DNA of 64,000 nucleotides. Origin: Coenobita brevimanus. Its lineage: Eukaryota > Arthropoda > Malacostraca > Decapoda > Coenobitidae. Both the position numbers and the translations under genes were made by a program. Below are positions 23,760 through 36,616 of the stretch, piece after piece; position 1 is the stretch's first letter, and the number at the start of each line of letters is the position of its first letter. The notes under the pieces were generated by a model, which searched no databases, was not told the origin of the DNA, and saw only the letters and a list, made by a program, of their open reading frames with translations. The stretch lies in contig CM064732.1 of the NCBI GenBank assembly GCA_032717465.1, positions 36,024,322 through 36,088,321 of the forward strand, in the 5' to 3' direction.

Positions 23760-25742
23760 GGTATACAGGGCAAAGTCTGAGTCACAGAGACAATTACTTG
23801 ATAACCTAAATCATGGGGAAAGGAAAAATATATTTAGGGTGGCAGGTCAGGTGAAGAGGGATAATCGGGATATCATAGGTGAGTAGTGTGTGAAGAATGA
23901 TGAAGGAAGGGTAGTGGTGAACAGTGAGGATATTAAAGATGCATGGAGAGAGCATTATAACCGGTTGTTGAATGAGGAGTTTGACTGGGCCAGGGAAGGT
24001 TTGGAGCCAGCAGATCCAGTGTCTGGCCCTTGGCCTTTGATTGATACTGCTACTGTGAGTGAGGCAATAGGCAGGATGAGGGTGGGGAAGGCAGCAGGTG
24101 TGTCTGGGTTGACTGCCGAAATGTTGAAGGCCTTAGGCGATATAGGGGTGAGTTTAGTCACTGACCTGATAAATAGGATTATTTATGAGTGTGTTGTCCC
24201 AGATGATTGGCTGAAGAGTGTAATTGTAAATGTGTATAAAGGGAACGGTGATGCCCTGGAAAGAGGAAATTATAGAGGTATAAAGCTTTTAGATCAGATA
24301 ATGAAGGTAATGGAGAGAGTTTTAGAAGGTATGCTTAGAGAAAGAGTGAATATTGATGAGATGCAGTTTGGGTTTATGCCAGGTAGGGGGACCACTGATG
24401 CCAATTCATTGTTCGACAGCTTCAGGAAAAATATATTGGTAGGAGAAGGGATCTTTATTTTGTTTTTGTTGATTTGGAAAAGGCCTTTGACAGAGTCCCT
24501 AGAGAGGTGGTGAAGTGGGCAATGAGAAAGCTTGGCTTGGAGGAGTGGCTGGTTAGGGTGGTTATGGCCATGTATGTGGGTGCTCACACCCAGGTGAGAG
24601 TGAATGGAGATTTGAGTGATGAGTTTTCCGTGAATGCTGGTGTGCATCAGGGGTCAGTCTTGAGTCCCATGTTGTTTATCATGGTACTTGAAGCCCTTTC
24701 ACGTGACTTTAGAAACGGACTCCCGTGGGAGTTGTTGTATGCTGATGATTTGGTGTTGATTGCAGAGAACGAAAGGGAGGCGGAGGAAAGGTTTAGGAAG
24801 TGGAGAGATGGTATGGGGCAAAAGGGTTTAAGGGTAATTGCAGATAAAACAAAAGTGATGATATCTAGGGTTGGTGGCGGTACTGTCAAAGACTAGGGAG
24901 AGTGGCCATGTGCAGTTTGCCACAAGGGCATGGGAAGTAATTCCATCTTGTGCGGTGTGTGTGATAAATGGGTGCATAAGAGATGTAGTGGTATCAGAGG
25001 TAGACTGCGAGATAATGCTGATTTTATGTGTACGGCATGCCGGGGTGAGCAGGTGGAGATTGTTAGACGTGAAAGGATTGAACTTGCTGGTGAATCTCTT
25101 GAGTGTGTGGAAGAGTTTTGTTATTTGGGAGACATGTTGTGTGCTGGAGGTGGGGCAGGAGCTAGCTCTGTGGCTAGGGTGAGAAGTGGTTGGAAGAAGT
25201 TCGGGGAGCTCTTGCCTCTCCTGACATTGAGAGGGCTCTCCCTACGTGCTAAGGGGTCTTTGTATGCAGCATGTGTTAGGAGTGTAATGCTGTATGGTAG
25301 TGAGACCTGGGCAGTGAAGGAGGAAGATATTCGCCGGCTTAGATGTACAGAAATGACAATGATTAGGTGGATGTGCAGTGCATCCCCGTGTCCAAGGCCT
25401 GGAGGGGCTGGGTTTACGATGGAAGAGTTGAGAGGTAGGATGAGACTGGAGTGTATTGGTGTTGTGATGAGGAGAGGTAGATTGAGGTGGTTTGGACATG
25501 TGGAGAGGATGGGGGATGATAATTGGGTGAGGAAGGTGAGAAGTGTTAATATTGGGGGTGGGGTTATGAGGGGTAGACCGAGAAAGACATGGGACGAGGT
25601 CATTAAGTGTGACCTTAGGGTTAAGGGACTGAACAGGGAGGCTGTAATGGATCGTGCAGCGTGGAGAGCCGCCATTAGGTGACCAAGGCCGACGCATGCA
25701 AGCATGTTGGAGCCTTTAAAAACGAAACGAAACGAAACGAAC
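23760..25742 (+). pseudogene. Non-LTR retrotransposon RT with an internal PHD-type zinc finger (5'-truncated)
   Basis: RT signals in order: GKAAGVSGLTAEMLKAL (~24085), GNYRGIKLLDQIMKVMERVL (~24265), MQFGFMPGRGTTDA (~24360), motif A VFVDLEKAFDRVP (~24460), GVHQGSVLSPMLF (~24640) and motif C LYADDLVLIA (~24735). After the RT core comes C-x2-C-x10-C-x2-C-x4-H-x2-C-x14-C-x2-C (about 24908-25042), a C4HC3 PHD-like finger. The thumb/C-terminal region follows ([42 protein letters not shown], ending at 25679). Two frameshifts break the ORF, near 24460 and 24895. The endonuclease is absent (5' truncation). The 3' end is a tail of AACGA repeats at 25718-25742. RT motifs are intact. The exact clade (RTE-related) is uncertain. 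Confidence 0.88.
25718..25742 (+). repeat. (AACGA)n LINE tail
   Basis: Four to five pentamer units directly after the LINE 3' untranslated end; a short repetitive tail typical of RTE-like elements. Confidence 0.85.
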
Positions 25743-26300
25743 CCGGACCTCCTTTCCCACCCCAGGGCAGGGTGAGGAGTAGCAATGTCCAACAGACCAA
25801 ATTTGCCCACTCCAATGGGCCACTCTTCCATTCACTCATCATTCAAGCCCCTGGAATCCTTACTCTATCTGATACGCCAAAAACATTCACCACATTCTGT
25901 AGCTTCACATAACCTTATCCGACAAAGTCAATCCGTACGCTGTCACGTTAGAAAGGGTGCCAAATCCCTAAGTATGCGCTTCTCCGCATAACATTTATCC
26001 AGCTAGCTCGATCTCTTGTCAGACCCCTAGCCACACCGACTTTGGCCTCTCTCTCTCTCTCTCTCTATTTATCGCATATTAAACATTACAACAATGAAAG
26101 TAATTCTTTGTTCTCTTCCACCATTCTTCCGTCTATACCCAAACCTTTCTCAGTCACAACACTACATCATCCGTCAAAGCTACTCATACCCCTGCACGCT
26201 ACTGCTCTCAGTAATGAATAATTCGACGAATCATGCTTAGATAAAACAGATCTCGCGCAAGGCCCTAAGTATTAATGCTGGAAACTTGGTCCACTGTAAT

Positions 26301-26336
<36 letters not shown>

Positions 26337-27139
26337 GTGAACAGAAAGTATAAATATAAATATGAATTTGGTATTATTCATACTACAGTGAGTTCTCTTT
26401 ACCCTAATACAATTGTCCCCTCTGAGTTAATAAAAATTCTCTATTTTAAAATAAAAGATAATAGAAATCGAGAGAATCTACAACGTTTTTGCTATTGGGA
26501 TTTTTTTTTCCTTAGCTAATATCGCGGAACGTTAGTATGTACAAAATAACCAACTTGATTACTTCCATTCTATGACGTAATCAGAGTGTAATACCTGTTG
26601 CCCCCATACAACTAGTCATTTTAGGAGAAAGTTTTTGAACTAGGTGTGTCAGATATATCTTTCAATGGCGGTTTTACGACAGAAAGTATCCCCGATGATG
26701 AATACTGTAAATTCGTTTGAAGGTAGAGAGAGCAAACCAACATAACCGGTCGCTTCAATGAAGAGGTTAAAGAATATACACGACAGATAAGAGTAAGAGA
26801 ATGAGTGAGAATCTGAGGATGTGAACAGAGTGAAAATAATGCACACTGAGTTTTTAGCTCATAAAAAATGCACTTGACACTGAAACAGTTTGGGGTGATT
26901 TATTCCCTTTATTACCACTTCATGAGGTGGGGGGATATTTGTGTTATATCTTCATGGAAAACACGAATAAACCACCGTAATAATGTAGAGTCAGTGAAAT
27001 AATTTATGTTAATAATCCTCGTACTTTCCACTCTGCACCACAGAGAGCATTTTGGTAACGTTGAAGGTGACTGAAACAGTGATGGGCACAAGCTTCGAAT
27101 CTGAATCACCACAAGGCGAATCATTGTTTGCTGACAGAT

Positions 27140-27188
<49 letters not shown>

Positions 27189-28254
27189 CCACTTATTTCA
27201 TTACTAGTTCCATCCAGTGTCCAGTTCAGGTCGACCGGCCTCCTGTACTGCTCTCTATCCTTCATTCCAGGAAAATACAGCTGACAGTAAAGAAGTGTAC
27301 TTGCATTCTCTTTTCTGCTGTAATTATAAGATCAACCAATCGAGACACCTTGGATAAAAGAACAAATTAAAGAAGAAGAAATGAATGAATGAATGAATGA
27401 ATGAATATGAATGAATGAACGAAATGGAAGGAGTGGGCAATGGCTGAGAAAGGGCATACGGTCTTTGGGGAAGTTTGTCACATGTTATAATTTATCTTTG
27501 GAATGGAGCTAAACCAGGGTTCCTATCGCTGCCTGTGATTGGATGTTGGAATGAATGACACTGCAACCCACAAGATGTCTCCCTTGTCTCTCCAAGTTTT
27601 TTCTTTGGTCTGCAGTAGCAGGTCATGTGAACTACAGAGTGCTGATATCAGGTGATAAGCAAAGGCACAGTAAATAGCATCGGAAATGCAACTGTAAAAC
27701 AAATATCGTACAGTATTTCTTCTGACTAGTCGGTCGTCTGTAGGACCTGGCGGTATGACATCAAAACTGCAGGAAAAAAAAAAAAAAAAAATCCAGTTTC
27801 TTTTCAAGGAACTATCGGGCCAGTCAGCACTTGCTCAAATGAAAGCTGTTTCCGGACCGCGCTTCGTTTTGCTCGAAACAAATGATTAACATTGACGCAG
27901 GGCCACCAGCCAAGTGTTTGGCGGCCCTATCGGGCCATCCAGCTGTAAAACCACTGGGAAGAATGAGGGGGCAAAAGACCCCTAAAGAAAATTGAAATCG
28001 TTATAAAATTGAAATAGCCCATCTGTGACCCAGTTCCATCCATCTTGCCAAGTTTCATCGATTTTTTTTTTTTTCCATTTTCTAATGCACTTACACACAC
28101 ACATATTGCTCCACTAGCTCACGGGTCGGTCGGGTATCATTAAGCTCCGCTCTGGGGATACCTAAATTGTATCTATTTATGGGTCAAGCTCGTATAAGGC
28201 TAATTTAGGTGATGATCCAACATAGTAAAACAAGAAATCACAAAGAAGTGTATC
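25743..28254. other. Intergenic DNA with simple repeats only
   Basis: I see no gene. Microsatellites: (CT)n 26047-26067, (AC)n 26302-26333, (GT)n 27140-27187 and (ATGA)n 27380-27420, plus a 17-base A run near 27774. The minus-strand ORF 26912-27265 contains a TH-repeat from the GT array and is spurious. Confidence 0.7.
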
Positions 28255-28299
28255 CTAAAGTAAGTAAACATCCACTGCAGTGACAAGGAATGTGATGAA

Positions 28300-28799
28300 T
28301 TTCCTTACGTCAGCTGGACAACATCAAGGCTAGCAGACGACAGAGTGATGCAGAAACTTTAAGTAGAGATCTTTTCTTTAAGATGGCTTCATATTTTGGA
28401 AAGATGCCTTTAGAAGGTGTTAAGAAAAGGGACAAAGGTAAAAAAACAGGATGATGGCTTCTACCCAGACCTGGTTGAAGAGAAAACTTACGATAAATTG
28501 CTGAAAAAGTGAACAGACTAGAAAGATCTTTTCAAATGGAAATTGAAGAAATCAAGAATGAGCTACGCAGAAAGACGAAGAAAAATGAGGAAATGATAAA
28601 GAAAATAAACAGAAAAGCCACAACAATAGATGAACTGCCAGCTGAGGTAAATTCACTGAGAACAAAGGCTAATGAAATGGGAAGTACAGTTTTTAACCAT
28701 GAAAGAAGTATGGATGATTTCAGAAATGATACGGAGAAAATCAGGCAAGCAAGTAGTCCGCTAGACCAAAGTAGTAACACTGAAGAGAAAATAACATAG
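28300..28799 (+). pseudogene. CR1 ORF1-like remnant
   Basis: HCSDKECDEFPYVSWTT (~28277) may be part of a Cys/His-rich ORF1 finger. It is followed by the ORF at 28509-28799 (96 residues), a Lys/Glu-rich helical region (EIEEIKNELRRKTKKNEEM) likely to form a coiled coil. CR1 ORF1 proteins combine a zinc finger with a coiled coil that binds the element RNA. The reading breaks at 28799. Similar charged sequence continues to about 29340 in other frames. Confidence 0.6.
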
Positions 28800-29362
28800 G
28801 TAAATGAAATGGTGAGAAATTACCAAGATGAGGTACAAACTACGTATGGTGAAATGGTGAAAGTAAAGAACTATTTAGATACAAGGGTAGAAGAAAAAGG
28901 CGTAAGCAAGGAAGTGAAAGAAATTATAAAGAATAACCCAAAACCAGTCAGCGAAGCTGTATAGATTAGCAAATCCATAATAATCAGCGACATAGGTGAA
29001 GAAGATATTAAAAAAAAAAAAAAAAAGAATATCAAGGGACAAAAAGGAGATGGAAAATTAATATAACATACTGCAGCAAATATCAAAGGATACTGGTGAG
29101 AAAAATACAGAAGAACATAAAAGGCCAGGGAAATACGAGACAAGTAAGTCAAGGCCTCTGAAAGTAACATTCCAGAGTGCAAACACTGTAGAGGAAATAC
29201 TAAAAAATGCCAACAAACTCGTGGAAAGAGAGAAATTAAAAAAAGGATGGATAAAAAGATGCCTAACTCAAGCAGAATTGGGTACACTAAAGGAGAAGAG
29301 GGAGGAAGCAAAAACAAAAAACGAGGAAATATCAGAGGAAGAGTAAATTTTTTACAAAGTAA

Positions 29363-30231
29363 TTGGATTGCAGGTACGAAAGTGGTACCGTACAAAACCA
29401 GAAGGGAATAAAACAAAGAAAGGTAATAGACTCAAGCGATGGCAGGTATGTAAACAAGATGATTAAGTTGATGTATTCAAATGTAGATGGAATGGTATCT
29501 AAATTATTAGAGATGAAAGATTATACCAAAGAAAAGGAACCACACATTATTTACCTAACTGACACAAAATTAACCCCAAGGATATCAAACGATACCCTAA
29601 ACTTACAGGAATACAATACATGGCGAAGAAATAGGAATTTAAAAATAGGATGAGGAATTCCAATATTAACGAAGAAAAACTACAAGTCAAGGAAATAGAA
29701 GTAGATATACCCTCACAAGTAGAACTGATTGCAGTAGAGATTACATCTGGGGGAAGATTAATTGTGGCAAATTTATACATGCCACCCAAAACAAACACTT
29801 GGGAAAGAGGCGAATATGAAGACCTGGCAGAGAGTACAATTCAGAGTTTAAGAGCATTGCTACATAGAATAGAAAAGAAATCTGAGAGAATTATATTAAC
29901 TGGAGATTTCAGTACAAATATATATTGGAATACTCTTGATGTAAGAAGCCATGAAAGCTGTTGGGACCAGAAGCTCCTGGACCTTGTGCAGGAGTTTTTC
30001 CTAACACAACACGTAAAGGAAAACACCAGGAAAAGAGGACTTAATAATCCATCAGTACTAGATATTATATTTACTATGCAAGAAAATGATATCGACAGTA
30101 TAATGTATCACCCTCCATTTGGCAAAAGTGACCATGCAGTATTAAATTGCAGCTTCAGGATTGCAAATAACATAATTAACAGTAATGAGTTACAAAAAGA
30201 GCCTAAACTACAAAAAGGGAAACTACCATGA
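29363..30231 (+). pseudogene. CR1 endonuclease domain
   Basis: Two overlapping frames (29363-29653, 29650-30231) make up an AP-type endonuclease. Visible motifs are MYSNVDGMVSKLLEM (N-terminal Asn), IIYLTDTKLTP (Glu position is Asp), VANLYMPP, LTGDFSTNIYW (usual GDFN) and FGKSDHAVLNC (SDH catalytic motif). It nicks target DNA in active elements. The Glu and Asn substitutions suggest loss of activity. Confidence 0.82.
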
Positions 30232-30789
30232 CCTAAAGAAGTACTTTTTATAAATAGATTGGGAAAAGGAGCTTAGAGGACAAATTTTAGAAATATAAAA
30301 TTCTGCAGACTTTATGAAATAGGAGTTCAAAATTACGTCCCGCAGTAGAAAGAAGCAGAAAAAAAAAAAATAAATGGTTTAATACAGAATAAACAGAATC
30401 AAAAGAAAAAGAGACGTTGTGGAATAGATACAGAAAACACAGTAGTGAGAGGGCATATAACAACAATAAAGAGGCAAGAAACGATTATACAAAGATAAGG
30501 ATAGAAGCCCAAAGACAGTTTGAGGAAGACATTATAAATAAAAGTAGTGATCAATCGAAGCTACTTTACAGCAACATCTGAAGCAAAACCAAAGTTAAAG
30601 ATATAATACAGTCCGTTACGGATGAGGGGATCATCTATACACAAGAAAAAGATATTTGTGAAGCAGTAAATATAAATTTCCAATCAGTTGTTACAGAAAA
30701 GAATAATTTTGAGAGAGATGATATGGAACAAACTTGCCCACACATATTACCAGGTATACAAATATCAGAAAAAGAAATACGGGAGAAGT

Positions 30790-32284
30790 TAAGTAATTAA
30801 GACAAAGGAAAAGCAAATGGTCCTGATGGTATTTCATGTTGGGTGCTACATGAATGTGCAAAAGAGTTAAGTACCAAAATATTTAATATTGAAGGACTCC
30901 ATGGGTCAAGGTAAACTACCTGATATCTGGAAGAAAGCAAACATTGTTCCTCTGTTCAAGAAAGATAATATACAAAATCCACTCAACTATCGACCAGTAT
31001 CACTGACCAGTGTTGCAAGTAAGATACTAGGAAAGCTGATAAGAAAAGTTTGGGTAAACCATCTAGAAGAACACAGTATGATAACAGAAAGGCAGTTTGG
31101 TTTTAGAAAGAGAAAATCATCTGTTACTAACCTATTAAGGTACTATGATAGAGTTGCAGAATCATTACAGAAAAGAGAAGGATAGGTGGACAGTATCTAT
31201 CTATATTTCAGGAAAGCATTTGACAGAGTACCACACCAAAGACTTTTATGGAAATTGTACCATCAAGGAGGAATCCAAAGCAACCTGTACTGTTGGATGC
31301 AAGATTTTCTCGGAAACAGGGAAATGAGAATACTAAGGAGATATTACTCATCATGGAGGGAAGTGATTAGAGGAGTTCCACAGGGCTTAGTGCTGGCACC
31401 AATTATGTTTTAAGTGTATATAAATGACATAGATATTAACGGTGGAAATGAAGGCTTTCTACATATGTTTGCTGATGATGCAAAAATACAAAGGAGAAAT
31501 ACCAACACGGACTCTTGTAGAGAGCTACAAGAAAGAATTAAATAAACTTCGTGAATGGAGCGATAAATGCCAAATGGAATTCAGTGTGGACAAGTGTCAC
31601 GTAATTACGTTTGGCAAAAGTGGAAAAAGACCAAATTGGGATTATAAGTGACGAAGTAAAAACCTACACATATCAGAGAGAAGGACCTAGGAGTGATTAT
31701 CAATAACAGACTATCTCCAGATGACCACATCAGTGAGAAGGTACGAAACATGTATACACTGCTTGTTAATATGAGAATAGCATGCACATACATAAATCAA
31801 GACAATGCTGAGAAAGATAATAACAGCATCCTTCAGACCAACCCTGGATTATGCATCATTAGTCTGGAATCCTCAGTTCAAGAAACACATAGATAAGATT
31901 GAAAAAGTTCGAAGGGCCACTACAAGATGGGTACTAAGCTTAAGGGATCTAAGCTACAAAGAAAGACTAGAAAAACTGAATCTGCCAACACTACAGGAGA
32001 GAAGGAAAAGAGGAGACATGATTATGCTATGTAAATGTGTCTCAGGGAAAGAGAAAATATACATAAATGAGTATATAACCTATGGGGAAGCATCAGCAAG
32101 AGGACACTGCAAAAAACTGCATAACAAGAGAGGTGATAAAGACGTAAGGATATTCAGTTTCCCTAACAGGGCAATTGATCAGTGGAATGCACTACCAAAT
32201 GAAATAGTGTGTGCCAAAACAATTAATAAATTTAAGGATATGAATGATAAAAGTGATTTAATACACGGGACAGTACAAGCTTGA
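30790..32284 (+). pseudogene. CR1 reverse transcriptase domain
   Basis: GKANGPDGISCWVLHECA (~30808), KKANIVPLFKKDN, NYRPVSLTSVASKILGK (~30985), RQFGFRKRKSSVTNLL (~31090), motif A as SIYLYFRKAFDRVP (~31183; catalytic Asp replaced by Tyr), RGVPQGLVLAPIMF (~31370) and motif C MFADDAKIQ (~31468). The C-terminal region (EKVRRATTRWVLSLRDLSY and FSFPNRAIDQWNALPNE) is characteristic of CR1/L2-type proteins. It ends at the TGA near 32284. Confidence 0.88.
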
Positions 32285-32313
32285 CTCATTCCTGTTAAGA
32301 TACAATTAGGTAA

Positions 32314-32769
<456 letters not shown>

Positions 32770-33275
32770 GACGGTTTCATGGTAAAAATATGTCTTTTTA
32801 TTTTATCTTCGCAGGAAAAAACACCGTTACATAATGTACGTATGGTGCCAAGATAGTGGTTTGTGTTTTACCGTCATGGTGAAAAAAATTTCATTTTGTG
32901 TTTTGTTTTTGTTGGAAAAATGTATCAGATTTACTACCCTTCACTGGGGAAACATTCTAGTTTATGTTCTATTTCCATACTGTGAAAATGTTTGTATTAT
33001 AAATCCACTAAGAAAAAACAAGCCCGTAATTTGTGTTCATGAGGGTAAATTTCCGGCCAGTGTTCTATTCATGTCGGAAAAGTACGGGCAATAATTTATC
33101 ATCATGGGAAAAATATATCAGACTATATTTCATTAAAATGGAAAGACACACCAGCCTATATTTCCATGGGGAAAAGTACCATTCCATTTACTATATATTA
33201 ACCTTACTGGAAAAATGCCGGTCATATTTTATGTTGATGTCTCACTTTTGTTGTCATGTAGGTATTATACCAGTC

Positions 33276-33332
<57 letters not shown>

Positions 33333-33630
33333 CATAACTTATATCTATAGGCTACATAACTTCATGGACGGGAAAAAACTTCATCTTACTTCATGGGGGT
33401 AACTATAACAGCCTATGTTTTATTTTCACTTGAATAACTCTGGATTTTAAAGAAGTAATAAAATTAAGTTCATATCTTATCTCAAGGGAAAAAGTAACTA
33501 CTCGATATTACCTCTTCGTGATGGGAAGTAATTAGTAGTCCATATACTCTACATTATGTACCTTGGATTATTTTTTTCTTTATGGAAAAAGGTACCAGTT
33601 TGTATAACAAGTTCACTGAAATAAGTTTTA
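32770..33630. repeat. Decayed minisatellite, unit about 35-48 bp, roughly 20 units
   Basis: A loose phrase of the form CATGGGGAAAA, then ACCAGCCTATATTT, then TTC recurs throughout. Examples are TTCATGGTAAAAATATG (32776), TTCACTGGGGAAACATTC (~32940), CATGGGAAAAATATATCAG (~33103), CCATGGGGAAAAGTACC (~33168) and TTCATGGGGGTAACTATAAC (~33391). Units are strongly diverged and vary in length. A TA array (33281-33328) interrupts the series. No ORF is credible. Confidence 0.6.
33281..33328. repeat. (TA)n microsatellite
   Basis: Lies inside the decayed minisatellite. Confidence 0.97.
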
Positions 33631-34019
33631 TGTAGCTGGTAACAGTCAATAAAGTAAAGCTGATACGGAGATATCATTAAGAAGGACAAATGGAAAACAT
33701 AACCTAGGCTGTCGTTAAAGTCCAGGCCAGTTTCAGCATGGTGTCGTTTTTTTCTTGTAATTTGTCTCGTTTGTTTTTGTTGTGAAATAGTGAAACATCC
33801 AAGCACATTTACTGTAACAATACTTGATGTGCTCTGTTTTAGTGTACTTTACTGTTTACTATAATTGGAAGCTACAGAAGGTATCTACATTTTTCTTTGC
33901 GTTTTTGTTCAGTGGGTTCATGTTTGTTATCGTTTATTAATTTGGGTAAGGATGGTTTGAGTTGACTGCTATTATTTAAATTAGTGTGGTATGGAGTAGT
34001 TGGACTGGGTTAGGATGAT
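33631..34019. other. No gene seen
   Basis: T-rich unassigned sequence before the I-clade LINE. Confidence 0.5.
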
Positions 34020-36493
34020 TTTCGCATTTAATAAGATCTGGTGTTCTGGGGATTTTCCGGCTTGTTGAGGTGTTGCTGTCGTTATCCCCATCCCCAAACC
34101 TGGTAAGGATAACCTACAGGCGACGAATTATCGGCCTATTTCTTTGACGTCTTGTATACGTAAAGTTTTGGGAAAAATGGTCAGTGTTAGGCTTGTGTGG
34201 TTTATAAAGAGAGGTGACTTCCTATCCCCTGTCCAGTATGGTTTTCGAAAAATGCGATCTACCTCTGATGCACTGCTGTCCTTGGAATATTCGTCTGTGA
34301 GGCTTTCTCCACTAACCAACACCAGGACACAGTCTTCTTCGATCTGGAGAAGGCATCTGACACTGCCTTTCATGGTATTTTACTCTCTCTTCATGAGTTT
34401 GGTCTTCGTGGACCCTTGCCTATTTTTATTCAACAGTTTTTATCTAACCGAATTTTAAGGGTGCGAGTGGGAGGAGTGCATTCTACTACCCGAGCACTAG
34501 AAGATGGAGTACCACAGGGGAGTATCCTTAGTGTTACTCTGTTTGCTGTAGCCATTAACAGTGTCATTAGTGTACTTCCTGACGGTGTACGAGGATCACT
34601 ATATGTAGATGACCTCTCGATTTCCCTCACCGCTTCTAGAATGTCTCTGATAGAGAGGAAGTTGCAGCTGGCTCTCAATCGAATTTCTGACTGGGTAGAA
34701 ATTCGCGGTTTCCATTTTTCTTCAACAAAGACAGTGGCTATGCATTTTTGTCGTCTTCGAGGGGTTCACCCAGACCCTGACTTGTATCTCTATGGTAGGA
34801 GAATATCCTGTGTGGAAGAGACGCGGTTTCTGGGTCTTCTGTTTGATAGACGACTAACCTGGGTTCCTCCTATTCGTTCTGTTAAGGCGGCTTGTATTAA
34901 AGCTTTGAGTCTTTTGAGGGTTTTAGCTCATATCTCTTGGGGTGCTGACCGTCAGACCCTCCTCCTCTTGCATAGGCCTCTTTTTCTTCCTAAACTTGAA
35001 TATGAGTGTTAGGTCTACTCCTCTGCAACAGATGCCCGTCTCCGGTTGTAAAATTCTGTGCATCATGCTGGTGTGCGTCTGGCAACCAGGGCATTCAGAT
35101 CATCCCCGATTCCAAGTTTATTGGTGGATGCTGGTGTACTCCCCTTGGATTTGCGATGCCATTTGCTCATGATGTGTTGGTATCGTCTTCACCGCATTCC
35201 AGACTCAATTTCTTGTGCCATCGTCTCCCAGGATTCCCAATCTTCTGTTTTTGACACCCGTCCTAATTTCCCAAAGCCATTTGGTTACAGGGTCTGGTCT
35301 GTTATGTTAGCCCTCCCTGTTCTGAGACCGGCAATTTGTCGACATCGGATCCCAAGGGTGGGTTCTTGGCTACTCCCTCACGTGACATTCTGTGGGTCTG
35401 TTGTTGGAAAAAAGGGCTCACTTCCCTCTCAGGTGTCCCTCTCCCTCTTTTTAGAACATGCCTCCATTCATGAAGGTTCTGTCCCCGTCTTTACTGACGG
35501 GTCCAAGACTGATACTGGAGAAGGATTTGGTGTTGTCTTCCCTTCCTTTAGTAGGGGCGGTAGCCTTCCTGGCATTACTTCAGTGTATACGGCGGAACTG
35601 ACTGCAATTTTATATGATGTTAAAATTATTTTTACTCTCCCCCAGTCCTTTTTTGTGATTTTTAGTGACTCGTGTACTGCTTTGTCTGCACTGGAGTCAT
35701 TTAATGCATCCCATCCATTGGTTTTATCAATTTTAGAGTGGCTTTTTCTTCTTGGCCGTCATGGCCGCCGTGTAGACTTTTGTTGGGTACCCGCACATGT
35801 TGGTGTGGTGGGCAATGAGAGGGCGGATGCTTTAGCTAAAGCTGCGTCTTCTCAACAGCCCCCAACCGACTACCCGCTTCCTGCTTCTGATGTAACACCT
35901 TACTTGCGGAACGCAATTTGTACGTGTTGGCAGAGACAGTGGGATGTTGTTTCTCACAATAAACTAAAAGAAATCTTTCAAAGAGTGGTTGTGCCAGGGG
36001 TTCCTCCCTCTACGTCTCGGCGATTGGAGGTGGCTCTTGCTAGGCTTCGAATTGGGCATTCGCGACTTACACATGGGTTCCTGATGAATGGTGAATCACA
36101 ACCGTACTGTGATGACTGCCTTGTTCCCCTTACTGTCCGTCACTTGCTGATCGACTGTCCGAGTCTGGGGGACCTACGTCAGAGATTCCTCCACAGGCAT
36201 AAGGGGGCAGATGGTGCCTACTGTTTGTCCTCGATGCTTGGTGAAGCCTCTAGCGATTTTACTGATGTTTTTAGTTTTCTTCAGGAGGCGGGCCTCCTTC
36301 CACTTTTACAAGTAATTGACATTTTATGAACTGTTCATTTATTATTTTCAGTGTTTTATTCCTACTAACAGATATCAACTTTATTTTTAATATGCACCTT
36401 TTATTTTGCTGTGTCTTTTACTTTGTGGTCCGGCGGCATATGACCCTGGCAGTTGCGCCGCCAGATTTTAATTATTTTTACAGTCAATCAATC
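34020..36493 (+). pseudogene. I-clade non-LTR retrotransposon: RT and RNase H (5'-truncated)
   Basis: Starts in the RT fingers (PACW near 34060, AVVIPIPKPGKDN, NYRPISLTSCICKVLGKMV). It continues with QYGFRKMRSTSDALLSLE (~34236), motif A as FFDLEKASDTAF (~34345), DGVPQGSILSVTLF (~34505) and motif C LYVDDLSISLT (~34600; YVDD). After a stop at 35010 and a frame change, a 423-residue ORF (35058-36329) carries the connection and RNase H. Four acidic residues are in order: FTDGSKT (~35495), YTAELTAI (~35590), IFSDSCTAL (~35660) and ERADALAKAA (~35818). A Cys-rich C-terminus (CDDCLVPLTVRHLLIDCPSL) follows. RT plus RNase H plus YVDD is typical of the I clade. The 3' end has GCGCCGCCAGATTTTAATTA and an AATC-repeat tail at 36481-36493. 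Confidence 0.9.
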
Positions 36494-36616
36494 CATCACA
36501 AACAGCAGGCAACTGGCAACTCTGACTCGTACCGATGCCGGAACAAGCCTACCGTAACGTCGGGAAATATCTAGATGCTTCTGGACTACATAACTGGCAA
36601 ATCCCCCTTCATAACA
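36494..36616 (-). repeat. Solo LTR fragment of the 14153-19856 family
   Basis: CAAACAGCAGGCAACTGGCA, CTCTGACTCGTACC and ACTGGCAAATCCCCCTTC, ending ATAACA, match the inner end of the LTR near 14830-14936, with differences. It starts directly after the AATC tail of the I-clade LINE, so that LINE probably inserted into an older LTR copy. Confidence 0.75.

Noticed and set aside
25121..25831. 236-residue minus-strand ORF
   Set aside because: Shadow of the LINE RT C-terminal ORF at 24930-25682.
32770..33630. CRISPR-like spaced repeat array
   Set aside because: Units are strongly diverged, variable in length and without constant repeats and unique spacers. The genome is eukaryotic.
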